From an uncultured Chloroflexota bacterium (lineage in GTDB: Bacteria; Chloroflexota; Dehalococcoidia; UBA3495), in NCBI GenBank assembly GCA_913052545.1, contig CAJXEF010000024.1:1-16820 (forward strand): a DNA stretch of 16,820 nt, read 5' to 3'. Positions 6,893 to 14,524 of the stretch are shown piece by piece. The notes beneath the pieces are model-generated. The model made no database searches. It was not told the DNA's origin and worked only from the letters and a program-made list of their open reading frames with translations. Within the stretch, counting starts at the first letter, position 1; each line of letters opens with the position of its first letter. The position numbers and the translations under genes are program-made.

Positions 6893-8551
6893 TTAATCCG
6901 CGTGGTTTTTGTTGAATTCCATTTCCCTTAACTCCACCCTTCTGATTTTGCCGCTCACCGTTTTGGGTAATTCGCTAACAAATTCAACTAGGCGGGGGTA
7001 TTTGTAGGGTGCGGTCGTGCTTCGGACATGGCTTTGGAGATTCTCGACCAATTCATCAGATGGTAGATAACCCGGAGCTAAAATTATGAATGCTTTCACT
7101 ATTTCCCCTCGCAATTCGTCCGGACTAGCAACGACAGCAGACTCAGCGACGGCAGGATGTTCAATAAGCGCGCTTTCTACCTCAAATGGACCGATCCGAT
7201 AGCCGGCAGATATTATGACATCATCTGCTCTTCCGACAAACCAAAAATATCCATCGGAATCCTTATATGCTTTGTCCCCTGTAAAATACCAATCTCCATA
7301 AAAGGAAGTTTCCATAGCTTCTGGATTGCGCCAGTACTCTTTAAAAAGCCCGACCGGCCTAACCGGCTTAATTTTGACCGCAATTTGCCCCTCCTCACCA
7401 TCCGGCACTTTATTACCCTCATCATCTACTATATCAATCACGAACCCGGGAACAGGCTTCCCCATGGATCCAGGTTTAATCTCGTTACACCGAAAATTTC
7501 CAACCAGAAGTACAGTCTCCGTTTGCCCATACCCATCATAAATTTGTAACCCTGTGCCATCCTCCCATTGCTTCATAACTTCCGGGTTAAGTGGTTCCCC
7601 TGCTCCAGTACAATGCCTAAGATTACTAAAATCATAGAGGCTTAAGTCTTCCAAAACCATCATCCTGTAAGCGGTGGGAGGGGCACAAAAAGAAGTCACG
7701 CCATATCGCTCTATCATACCCAGCGTCATTCGGGCGTCGAACCGTCCGCGAGCGTCGTGTTGCATAACAGCAGCACCGAGGCTCCACTGGCCAAATAATT
7801 TCCCGTAAGCAGCTTTAGCCCATCCCGTGTCTGATAGCGTCCACATGAGATCTGTACTTTTCAAATCATGCCAGTACTTAGCTGTAAGAGTGTGTCCTAT
7901 GGCACACGAGGCCTCAGTGTGAACCACCATCTTAGGATATCCGACAGTACCTGATGTGAAATAAATAAGCAGAGGATCGTCACTCCGGGTGGGTTCAACG
8001 TGATCTAGAATCCTTGAGGCCTGGTCAATTTGATTAGAGAATGAAAACCAACCTTGGCGTTCTCCTCCAACTATGACCAATGACTCCAACGTTGGACAGC
8101 CTCCCGCAGCTGAATTTACTTTATCCGAGTTTTCTAAATCCGTAATTGCCATACTGGCTTCTGCCTGGGTTATACGATATTCAATGTCTTTGGCAGTTAA
8201 CAAAGTAGTACCAGGCATGGGTATTGCTCCCAGCTTAAACAATCCGATCATAACTACATACCATTCGGGGATACGCGGCAACATTATAAAGACCCGGTCA
8301 CCCTTTTTTATTCCTTGGGTTTTTAGAGCGTTCGCGTATTTATCCGACAAGACTTTAAGATCCCAAAAGGTGTGGTATTGAGCCTGATTCCCACTTGAAT
8401 CAATTGAAATAAGAGCCATCTTGGTGCGGTCTTGGGCCCACTTATCTACCACGTCGAACCCGAAATTAAAGTATTCTGGCACCTCTAACCGATCATTATC
8501 ATAAGAATATTGGTAATCCTGCATATTAGGTTCAGTAGAAATTATTCTCAT
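6893..8551 (-). CDS. AMP-forming acyl-CoA synthetase, medium-chain/aryl-acid type
   Basis: The protein activates a carboxylic acid with ATP to an acyl-adenylate and then to the CoA thioester, in the cytoplasm. At 552 residues it is full length. The adenylation motifs are in order: YFTSGTVGYPK (197-207) for phosphate binding, DGYGQTET (339-346), FTGD (423-426), the hinge region GRADDVI (440-446), and PKTVSGKIRR with the catalytic Lys535. The overall pattern, with WTLSDTGW and SAGYRIGPFEVE, is that of medium-chain acyl-CoA synthetases rather than acetyl-CoA synthetase. The exact acid is not predictable. GAGG four bases before the ATG supports the start. It is the last gene of the catabolic row, 97 bases after the crotonase gene, and may be cotranscribed with it. 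Confidence 0.93.
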   Translation of the reverse strand: MRIISTEPNMQDYQYSYDNDRLEVPEYFNFGFDVVDKWAQDRTKMALISIDSSGNQAQYHTFWDLKVLSDKYANALKTQGIKKGDRVFIMLPRIPEWYVVMIGLFKLGAIPMPGTTLLTAKDIEYRITQAEASMAITDLENSDKVNSAAGGCPTLESLVIVGGERQGWFSFSNQIDQASRILDHVEPTRSDDPLLIYFTSGTVGYPKMVVHTEASCAIGHTLTAKYWHDLKSTDLMWTLSDTGWAKAAYGKLFGQWSLGAAVMQHDARGRFDARMTLGMIERYGVTSFCAPPTAYRMMVLEDLSLYDFSNLRHCTGAGEPLNPEVMKQWEDGTGLQIYDGYGQTETVLLVGNFRCNEIKPGSMGKPVPGFVIDIVDDEGNKVPDGEEGQIAVKIKPVRPVGLFKEYWRNPEAMETSFYGDWYFTGDKAYKDSDGYFWFVGRADDVIISAGYRIGPFEVESALIEHPAVAESAVVASPDELRGEIVKAFIILAPGYLPSDELVENLQSHVRSTTAPYKYPRLVEFVSELPKTVSGKIRRVELREMEFNKNHAD

Positions 8552-8648
8552 AAAACCTCAGCGTGTAATAAATTGGTCCCAAGTCACCCTTTAGTTATTG
8601 CATGAGACTAATAAGACTCGAATAAGGTCGATGTCTAGTAGTTCTTGA

Positions 8649-9518
8649 TCACTGGGTGGATGGAAAATTAGGTTCTCTTTTTTCTTTTACGGCTTGAAGA
8701 CCTTCAGATATATCGCCTCCGAAAAACCCCAACATTTCTAATGCTAAGGAATAGTCGAATGCTGTGTGTTCTGCCATCCGCAGCCACTGATTCAATGAAC
8801 GTTTAGTGTATTTGAGAGCAAATTGAGAGCCTTGTGCCAGCTTATTAGCAACTGACATGGCTCGATCCATTAGTTCGTCATGAGGAACGACCATGCTCAC
8901 CAATCCTAATCTCTCTGCTTCAGTACCGTCCATAAATTCGCAAGTCAACAAATAATATTTAGCTTTTGCCATGCCAATGAGCAGCGGCCATATCACCGCT
9001 GCATGATCTCCCGCAGCAACCCCCAACCTCACATGGCCATCGGTAAACCGTGCTTTATCTGAAGCTATAGAAATATCAGCCAATAAAGCAACTGCAAGGC
9101 CGGCACCTACCGCAACACCATTAATCGCAGAAATAACAGGCTTATCCAGATTGATTAGGTTGTGGACTATATTCCTCGCCTCCTCCATTGTCCCCGCAAT
9201 GACTTCGGAGTTGCCTATTGATTGTTCAATCAAATCGAAATCTCCGCCAGCGGAAAAAGCTGTCCCTGCACCTGTTATCACTGCAACCCGAGTATTCGGG
9301 TCGTTCCCTATATCTATCCAAATTCTACTGAGTTCATTGTGTAAATTAGCATCGGTCGCGTTAAATTTTTCGGGACGGTTAATGGTTAGTAAAGCAACTC
9401 CGTCTTTTACCTGAATAATTAAATCCTTGTAGCCACTATAATCAACCATATTATTTATCATACCTTTTCGTAAATTTAGCACGTCGCCCATTTTTATCGA
9501 GCTAACGTCCTTAAGCAT
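8649..9518 (-). CDS. enoyl-CoA hydratase/isomerase (crotonase) family protein with non-canonical active site
   Basis: The protein has the crotonase fold and should act on an acyl-CoA. It shows the oxyanion-hole regions FSAGGDF (88-94) and INGVAVGAGL (132-141), then ADISIASDKARF. Aligned by eye to rat mitochondrial enoyl-CoA hydratase, the catalytic Glu144 position is Ala142 and the Glu164 position is His162; an aspartate (Asp171) follows in GVAAGDHAAVIWP. Simple hydratase activity is therefore doubtful; isomerase or hydrolase-like chemistry is possible. The ATG at 9518 overlaps the preceding stop by one base (TAATG), suggesting coupling, but gives about 24 more N-terminal residues than usual. 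ATGs at 9461 or 9449 (codons 20 and 24), near AAAAGG, are alternatives. Confidence 0.88.
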   Translation of the reverse strand: MLKDVSSIKMGDVLNLRKGMINNMVDYSGYKDLIIQVKDGVALLTINRPEKFNATDANLHNELSRIWIDIGNDPNTRVAVITGAGTAFSAGGDFDLIEQSIGNSEVIAGTMEEARNIVHNLINLDKPVISAINGVAVGAGLAVALLADISIASDKARFTDGHVRLGVAAGDHAAVIWPLLIGMAKAKYYLLTCEFMDGTEAERLGLVSMVVPHDELMDRAMSVANKLAQGSQFALKYTKRSLNQWLRMAEHTAFDYSLALEMLGFFGGDISEGLQAVKEKREPNFPSTQ

Positions 9519-10741
9519 TAATAAAAAGCACCATTTTCAGTCATACGCTGTATCTCATCTGACGTCAGTCCAAGCACCTCGCCGTATACGTACTCGTTAT
9601 CTTCACCAATATTATGATAATAGCCATATTCCATCGGAGTATTTGACATGCGAGCAGGGATTACAGATGCGATACCCTCTCCCTCAACCCAGTCATATGC
9701 TGGCTTATCTCTCTCGGCTGTAAAATACCTCGAAGGCTGGTAAAATCCTCTATCTTTTAAATGCCTGCTTTCATTAAGATCCTGCCCTTTTGAGACTATG
9801 CTTGCAGGTATCCCAGCATCTTGCATCGTCTGCATGAGCTGTCCAGCTGATTGGTTCTTAGTCCATTCGCCGATTAACCAATCTAGACGTTGATGATTTT
9901 CCAAACGACCTTCTATGGTGGCAAACTCAACGTCATTGATCCAATCAGGGGCCCCCATGATGTTAACCATGGTCTCCCATTGGGTTTCGTTTTGAACGGC
10001 TATAGCACACCAGTTATCCTCTCCTTTACATGGATATACCCCGTGTGGAGCCATGCATAAATCCCTGTTACCGATTCTTCTCGGCATATGCTGATTTACC
10101 TGAAAATCGAGGATTGCTGGACCTGCAGTTACTGCCCCCGATTTAAAGATTGAAGACTCCATAGTTGCCGTGTTACCTGTAAGAGCGCGGCGCATAAGAG
10201 CTCCTACGATAGCTGCCGGTTGGAAAACCCCGGTGTGGTAATCGGAATAAGAAGTATTTATAGTCGCTGGAGGCTCACCCTCTTCTCCACTCATCAAAGA
10301 AACACCACCCATATGTTGGACAAGGATCCCGTAAGATTTATAAGTATAATATGGGCCTATTCCACCCAGGCCAGTTTGCCACATAACAACAATATCAGGG
10401 CGTATTGATCGGACTTCGGTAAAGTCTATACCCCAGCGACTAAGAATATTTCTCCTGAAATTAGTCATAAATACATCACTGACATTGAGTAACTGTCTAA
10501 ATACTTTTAAGCCGTCCGGAGTCCTTACATCAAGCGAAATTCTCTTTTTATTGCGTTGGAATTCAGGTTGGCCAGCACCTCTAGACCAAGCAGGAATAAA
10601 GGCCATTTCATCAAGTACTTTGTTTGTCTCAACTTTAATCACCTCGGCGCCCAGAGAAGCTAAAATCCTTCCGGTCAGAGGTAATGCTACATAAGGACCC
10701 AATTCTAAAACCCGTAAACCCTTCAAAGCTTGAGCAGGCAT
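9518..10741 (-). CDS. class III (CaiB/BaiF) CoA-transferase, catalytic-type subunit
   Basis: This family moves CoA between carboxylic acids through an aspartyl-CoA thioester. The protein has the family N-terminus LKGLRVLELGPYVALPLTGR, then SLGAEVIKVE, and SYSDYHTGVFQPAAIVGAL, where Asp167 lies at the position of the catalytic aspartate (Asp169 of formyl-CoA transferase). The length, 407 residues, is normal. The chosen ATG at 10741 shares one base with the TGA of the upstream paralogue (TGATG). A TTG at 10744 would add one residue. The stop overlaps the crotonase start in the same way, so three genes are tightly coupled. The donor and acceptor acids are unknown. Its paralogue lacks the aspartate, so a two-subunit enzyme is likely. 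Confidence 0.92.
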   Translation of the reverse strand: MPAQALKGLRVLELGPYVALPLTGRILASLGAEVIKVETNKVLDEMAFIPAWSRGAGQPEFQRNKKRISLDVRTPDGLKVFRQLLNVSDVFMTNFRRNILSRWGIDFTEVRSIRPDIVVMWQTGLGGIGPYYTYKSYGILVQHMGGVSLMSGEEGEPPATINTSYSDYHTGVFQPAAIVGALMRRALTGNTATMESSIFKSGAVTAGPAILDFQVNQHMPRRIGNRDLCMAPHGVYPCKGEDNWCAIAVQNETQWETMVNIMGAPDWINDVEFATIEGRLENHQRLDWLIGEWTKNQSAGQLMQTMQDAGIPASIVSKGQDLNESRHLKDRGFYQPSRYFTAERDKPAYDWVEGEGIASVIPARMSNTPMEYGYYHNIGEDNEYVYGEVLGLTSDEIQRMTENGAFY

Positions 10742-12000
10742 CAAATCACACCGTTTTCCTTCAGCGTCTCTAAATCTTCTTTGGTTAAATCCATTTCATC
10801 TATGTAAATGGACACATTATCTCTACCCAATATAGGAGCTGAGATAGTTCTAGGAGTAACCTCATCGCTATCAAAAACACCCAAAGGATAAGCAAGCGGG
10901 CCAGTCTGTTGATGTTCCAAGGAATACCAAAAATTACTCGCGGCCAATTGAGGGTCACTCAACAGATCCTGAACATTATTAACAGGGATAAAGACCAGGT
11001 TTCTTTTTTGACCTTCATGGAATAGATACTCGCTTGAGAATCTACTCGTGAAATCCACGACCATTGCGGTGATGATATCTATGAATGGCGCTCTATCTTG
11101 GTTGCCACCCTTGTATAGATCACTTAGAACTTCTGAATCTCCTGTTATTTCATAAATCCATTGGGAAAGCGCTTCCCATTCTCTGGGAGTGATGATCCCC
11201 AAAGCAATCCATCCATCTTCACTCGGGTACGCCCCTAATGGAATTACCAGGGTTGAATTCGTCCCAACTCTCGTTACGTTCTCACCTAAGAATTGCCAGG
11301 CTAAAGCTGGATGGGCATCCGTGTAATAGGTGATAAGTGCTTCTTGGAGAGATATATCTATGTATTGCCCCTGACCACCAACTATATCGCGGTGATACAA
11401 CGCGGCGAGGATAGAAGTTGCCGCGTATTGAGCTCCGGGAAAATGAGACTGCTCGTTACCCTGCCGGAGAGGCGGTCCTTCTGGGTCACCGGTTATTTGC
11501 ATGAAGCCGCTGGCTGCCATCAGGGTCAAATCAGTGGCTTTATAATCTTTCCAACTCCCTGTTTGTCCAAAAGGAGTTAATGAACACATCACTAGTTTTG
11601 GATTGAGCGCGTTTAGTGAGTCATAATCCAAACCTAAAGAAGCCATGTAGCCAACAGGGAAACTCTCCAATACCACGTCTGCGTTCAGGACCATCTGTTT
11701 AAATATTCTTTGGCCTGACTCTTTTTCTATATTGAGAGTGACAGACTTCTTATTCGTGTTATAGAAGAGGAAATATCCGCTCCCTTCAACTCCTTGCCGA
11801 TCCCCTAGGAACGGTGGTTTAAACCGGCCCAGATCCCCAGTCGGTGGCTCAATCTTTACCACATCGGCTCCATAATCAGCCAGGAATTTGCCGCAAAAAA
11901 CTCCTTCTGGACCCGCGAGGTCTAGAACCCTATAAGGTGGTAGTAAATTCAAGTCCTCAGGGGGCGTAACAGGCATATATCCTCGAGATAGATCCGACAC
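10741..12000 (-). CDS. class III (CaiB/BaiF) CoA-transferase paralogue lacking the catalytic Asp
   Basis: This 419-residue protein has the CaiB fold: YRVLDLAGPEGVFCGKFLADYGADVVKIEP near residues 23-52, NTNKKSVTLN at 81-90, and LTPFGQTG at 141-148. At the active-site helix it reads SHFPGAQYAATSILAAL. Aligned with its neighbour (SDYHTGVFQPAAIVGAL), the catalytic Asp is replaced by His186. It is therefore probably a non-catalytic or structural partner in a heteromeric CoA-transferase. The GTG start at 12000 has AGAGG eight bases upstream. An ATG at 11976 with GAGG four bases before it is an equally good alternative and gives 411 residues. It begins 29 bases after the DUF35 gene and overlaps the next gene as TGATG. 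Confidence 0.88.
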   Translation of the reverse strand: MSDLSRGYMPVTPPEDLNLLPPYRVLDLAGPEGVFCGKFLADYGADVVKIEPPTGDLGRFKPPFLGDRQGVEGSGYFLFYNTNKKSVTLNIEKESGQRIFKQMVLNADVVLESFPVGYMASLGLDYDSLNALNPKLVMCSLTPFGQTGSWKDYKATDLTLMAASGFMQITGDPEGPPLRQGNEQSHFPGAQYAATSILAALYHRDIVGGQGQYIDISLQEALITYYTDAHPALAWQFLGENVTRVGTNSTLVIPLGAYPSEDGWIALGIITPREWEALSQWIYEITGDSEVLSDLYKGGNQDRAPFIDIITAMVVDFTSRFSSEYLFHEGQKRNLVFIPVNNVQDLLSDPQLAASNFWYSLEHQQTGPLAYPLGVFDSDEVTPRTISAPILGRDNVSIYIDEMDLTKEDLETLKENGVI

Positions 12001-12001
12001 T

Positions 12002-12017
12002 CTGTAGGCCTCTACAG
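12002..12017 (-). promoter_or_regulatory. small hairpin over the ribosome site of the CoA-transferase paralogue
   Basis: CTGTAG and CTACAG form a perfect 6-bp stem with a 4-base loop, ending one base before the GTG at 12000. On the transcribed strand the loop is AGGC and holds part of the only Shine-Dalgarno-like sequence for that GTG. It could limit initiation at the GTG, or simply sit upstream if the ATG at 11976 is the true start. Confidence 0.4.
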
Positions 12018-12029
12018 GGCTAAGTTTGT

Positions 12030-12437
12030 CTAGACTATTATAAATTTAGGCAACGTAATCTCATCATCAACTTGGTCAAACACTACCTCAACAGCCATGC
12101 CGATTTGAAGGTCGTCGCAATCCACATCGATCAGATTGCTAATCATATGAACTCCTTCCTCCAATTCAACTTCCACCACAATCCAAGGTGTCCGACCAAC
12201 TAAAGGTCTGCTCACAGGTTGTCTAGTTACGGTAAAAGTAAATATGGTACCCTTGCCTGTAGATTCAACCCAATTAAGATCAGATGAGCCACAATTGGTA
12301 CAATTAGGTCTCGGGGGATGGCTGAATGCTTTACACTCTCTACACTGCTGTAAAACCAAGACATGTTCTTTACATTTGTCAAACCAATGTTGATTATCTA
12401 GACTAGGAACAGGCAGTGGAAATGGAACTAAAGTCAT
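12030..12437 (-). CDS. DUF35 zinc-ribbon/OB-fold protein, partner of the thiolase
   Basis: This 135-residue protein has an N-terminal rubredoxin-like zinc ribbon with Cys32, Cys35, Cys46 and Cys49 (CRECKAFSHPPRPNCTNC). A C-terminal OB-fold of the DUF35 family follows, around residues 55-130. Such proteins form complexes with SCP-x-type thiolases and related enzymes; known cases include the archaeal thiolase/HMG-CoA synthase complex, the Ltp2 retro-aldolase and the BbsA subunit of benzoylsuccinyl-CoA thiolase. They are thought to help hold CoA substrates. The gene begins five bases after the thiolase gene. Its strong ribosome site lies inside the thiolase gene's last codons, so a stable 1:1 complex is likely. 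Confidence 0.93.
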   Translation of the reverse strand: MTLVPFPLPVPSLDNQHWFDKCKEHVLVLQQCRECKAFSHPPRPNCTNCGSSDLNWVESTGKGTIFTFTVTRQPVSRPLVGRTPWIVVEVELEEGVHMISNLIDVDCDDLQIGMAVEVVFDQVDDEITLPKFIIV

Positions 12438-12442
12438 TACTG

Positions 12443-13588
12443 CTACCTCCTCAATATAAGGGCACCTGAACCATCCCCGCTGTCAACTAACCCCAGCTCC
12501 GCATCTTCCACCTGAGCATACGATTGGTGACGCAGTTGGCGTACTACTTCAATTATTTGGTTCATACCCTGTAAATAAGCTTCTGAAAGATGCCCGCCTG
12601 AAGTGTTAACAGGTATTTGACCTCCAAGTTCTATCCGGCCCTCCCCGACGAATGGCCCCCCTTCACCTCTCTTACAAAACCCGTAATCTTCTAGTTTCGT
12701 AATTATGACAGGGCTAAAATGGTCGTAAAACCCAACGACGTCTATGTCATCAGCTGTCACGCCTGCACTGGCAAAAAGCTCAGGAGCCAAGCGTGAAGCC
12801 CCGTTATCCTCCCAGTTTCCACCTCGGTCTCCGAGTCCGGCAGGTAAAGCTTGGGCCGCCCCCATAATGAATACAGGGCGCTCGCTACTATTAAAAGAGT
12901 TATCAGCCGCGGAAATTATGAAAGCATTAGCTCCATCAGCCTCTAAAGCGCAGTCAAATATACGTAGAGGGTCAAAAAACACTTTGCTATTCAAATAATC
13001 GTCCATAGTAATGGGTCGCCCATACATAATAGCTTTAGGATTTAAACAGGCATGTTTACGGAAGGCTAAGGCAACCCCACCGAAATGTTCTAACTTGGTT
13101 CCAAAATCATGCATATGCCTTCGTGCTCTCATCGCACTGGATTGTCCTGGAACTAAAAGTCCATAGGGTTCTGTAAATGCCGAAGTACCCCGCCCTCTCC
13201 TAGTAGTTACCACCCCTGACCCATATCGGGCCCCTGATCTGCCATTAACAGACCGAAATACTATAACGTTATTAGCCATGCCACTGGATACGGCCATTGC
13301 AGCCTGGATAACTAGTCCACAGGCGGCTCCACCTAAAGGACCGAGTTCGCCATAATACCTTAAGTAAGGGATCCCCAAACATGCGGCCAACTCTCCTTGG
13401 GGAGTAGCATCTGCCGTGAACTTCACGATTCCGTCAATATCTGATGATGAAAGACCTGCATCTGTGATAGCTTTATCAGCGGCCTCCACTGCCATATCCA
13501 ACTCTGAACGGCCAGATTCACGACTATAGGCTGTTTCACCGATGCCTACGATTGCAGCTTTATCCTTGAGGTTGTTCTTTAATGTCAT
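12443..13588 (-). CDS. SCP-x/lipid-transfer-type thiolase family protein (thiolase or retro-aldolase)
   Basis: Members of this family cleave 3-oxoacyl-CoA with CoA, or act as retro-aldolases on 3-hydroxyacyl-CoA. The protein has 381 residues. The N-terminal half reads KAAIVGIGETAYSRESGRS with Cys90 in GGAACG, close to the usual nucleophile position. The C-terminal half has VGFYDHFS (Tyr288), LEDYGFCKRGEGGPF and NTSGGHLSEAY (His333, Tyr338). Tyr288 and Tyr338 are 50 residues apart, as are the two active-site tyrosines I recall for the Ltp2 retro-aldolase, so either reaction is possible. GAGGG six bases before the ATG supports the start. It is followed at once by its DUF35 partner gene and preceded by a 63-base gap. 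Confidence 0.9.
   Translation of the reverse strand: MTLKNNLKDKAAIVGIGETAYSRESGRSELDMAVEAADKAITDAGLSSSDIDGIVKFTADATPQGELAACLGIPYLRYYGELGPLGGAACGLVIQAAMAVSSGMANNVIVFRSVNGRSGARYGSGVVTTRRGRGTSAFTEPYGLLVPGQSSAMRARRHMHDFGTKLEHFGGVALAFRKHACLNPKAIMYGRPITMDDYLNSKVFFDPLRIFDCALEADGANAFIISAADNSFNSSERPVFIMGAAQALPAGLGDRGGNWEDNGASRLAPELFASAGVTADDIDVVGFYDHFSPVIITKLEDYGFCKRGEGGPFVGEGRIELGGQIPVNTSGGHLSEAYLQGMNQIIEVVRQLRHQSYAQVEDAELGLVDSGDGSGALILRR
12445..12451 (-). promoter_or_regulatory. ribosome binding site formed by the thiolase gene's last codons
   Basis: On the minus strand AGGAGGT is made of the final two arginine codons of the thiolase (AGG AGG) plus the T of its TAG stop. It lies eight bases before the DUF35 ATG at 12437, a near-ideal Shine-Dalgarno. 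Ribosomes ending the thiolase therefore stop on the start site of its partner. Confidence 0.85.
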
Positions 13589-13651
13589 TTTTTACCCTCT
13601 ACATGGATGTATCTACTTAAACTGACATCGTTCTGTATTGTTAATTTAATA

Positions 13652-14524
13652 TCAATCGCTATCAAGGAATTCTAAAATCGCGCGATTTACAGCATCGGGA
13701 GTCTCCCACTGAAGAAAATGACCGTAGTTTCCCATATGCCTGCCAATCACGTTTGGGAAAAACTTTTTCCAAGAATCATCTAGGGATGCCACACCCATCT
13801 CTTGAGCTGTTCTCACCCGGCGATCGCCATATAAAAACAATAACGGATGAGTCAAAACTCTCTCGGCCTCGGCCCTCCAATCATCAGGATCTTGATAGGC
13901 AGCGGCTCTATAATAGTTAAAGCCTCCTCTCAACGCGCCTGGTTGAGAATAGGCTTTTACATATTCAGTTATTTCCTCATCACTCAAAACGTATTTGTTT
14001 ATACACCAGTCTCTGAAGATATGTCTCAAGTAAATCTCTTCTCTTCCTTCAATTAACTTCTCTGGAAGGTCGAATTGCTGGTGAAAATAAGAATGCCATC
14101 TTTCCCGAATAACTGCAGGTGGTTGGTTGCCTAATTGTTCTATAGGGGGAGTTGAATCGAGAAGTACGACACGATCAACCGAAGATTCATTATCTAACAC
14201 ATAACGGAACGCGACTCGGGCTCCAATATCATGGGCTACTATGGATACTTTTTGAAAACCCAGTGATTGTGTAAGCTGAAACATGTCAGCTGCTGAAGTC
14301 TTAGTGTCATACCCCTCAAAGGGTTTATCTGAATAACCAAATCCCCTTAAATCAGGAACTATGACTTGGTAATGCTCAGATATAACCGGAATTTGCTTTC
14401 TCCAGGCAAACCAGAATTCCGGCCAACCGTGCAACATAAGTAGGGGTGCACCGGTCCCATGACTCACATAATGTATATTGATTCCGTTGACTACAGTAGT
14501 GTTGTGTTGCCATTTCAAACTCAC
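13652..14524 (-). CDS. alpha/beta-fold hydrolase, epoxide hydrolase/dehalogenase-like
   Basis: This cytoplasmic hydrolase of 290 residues uses an aspartate nucleophile, as in epoxide hydrolases and haloacid/haloalkane dehalogenases. Visible marks are the oxyanion-hole motif HGWPEFWFAWRKQIP (32-46), DLRGFGYSDKP (58-68), the nucleophile elbow AHDIGAR with Asp99, and a C-terminal NYGHFLQWE with the general-base histidine. The cap region contains RDWCINKY and AYSQPGALRGGFNYYRA, common in epoxide-hydrolase-like members. Residue 100 is Ile, where epoxide hydrolases often have Trp and fluoroacetate dehalogenase has Arg, so the substrate class is open. The GTG at 14524 is chosen because GGAGG lies seven bases upstream; the TTG three bases further upstream would be too close. 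No signal peptide is seen. Confidence 0.88.
   Translation of the reverse strand: MSLKWQHNTTVVNGINIHYVSHGTGAPLLMLHGWPEFWFAWRKQIPVISEHYQVIVPDLRGFGYSDKPFEGYDTKTSAADMFQLTQSLGFQKVSIVAHDIGARVAFRYVLDNESSVDRVVLLDSTPPIEQLGNQPPAVIRERWHSYFHQQFDLPEKLIEGREEIYLRHIFRDWCINKYVLSDEEITEYVKAYSQPGALRGGFNYYRAAAYQDPDDWRAEAERVLTHPLLFLYGDRRVRTAQEMGVASLDDSWKKFFPNVIGRHMGNYGHFLQWETPDAVNRAILEFLDSD

Noticed and set aside
7157..7549. 130-codon plus-strand open frame within the acyl-CoA synthetase gene
   Set aside because: It lies antisense to a well-supported gene, has no recognisable domain and reads as low-quality mixed sequence, so it is a shadow frame.
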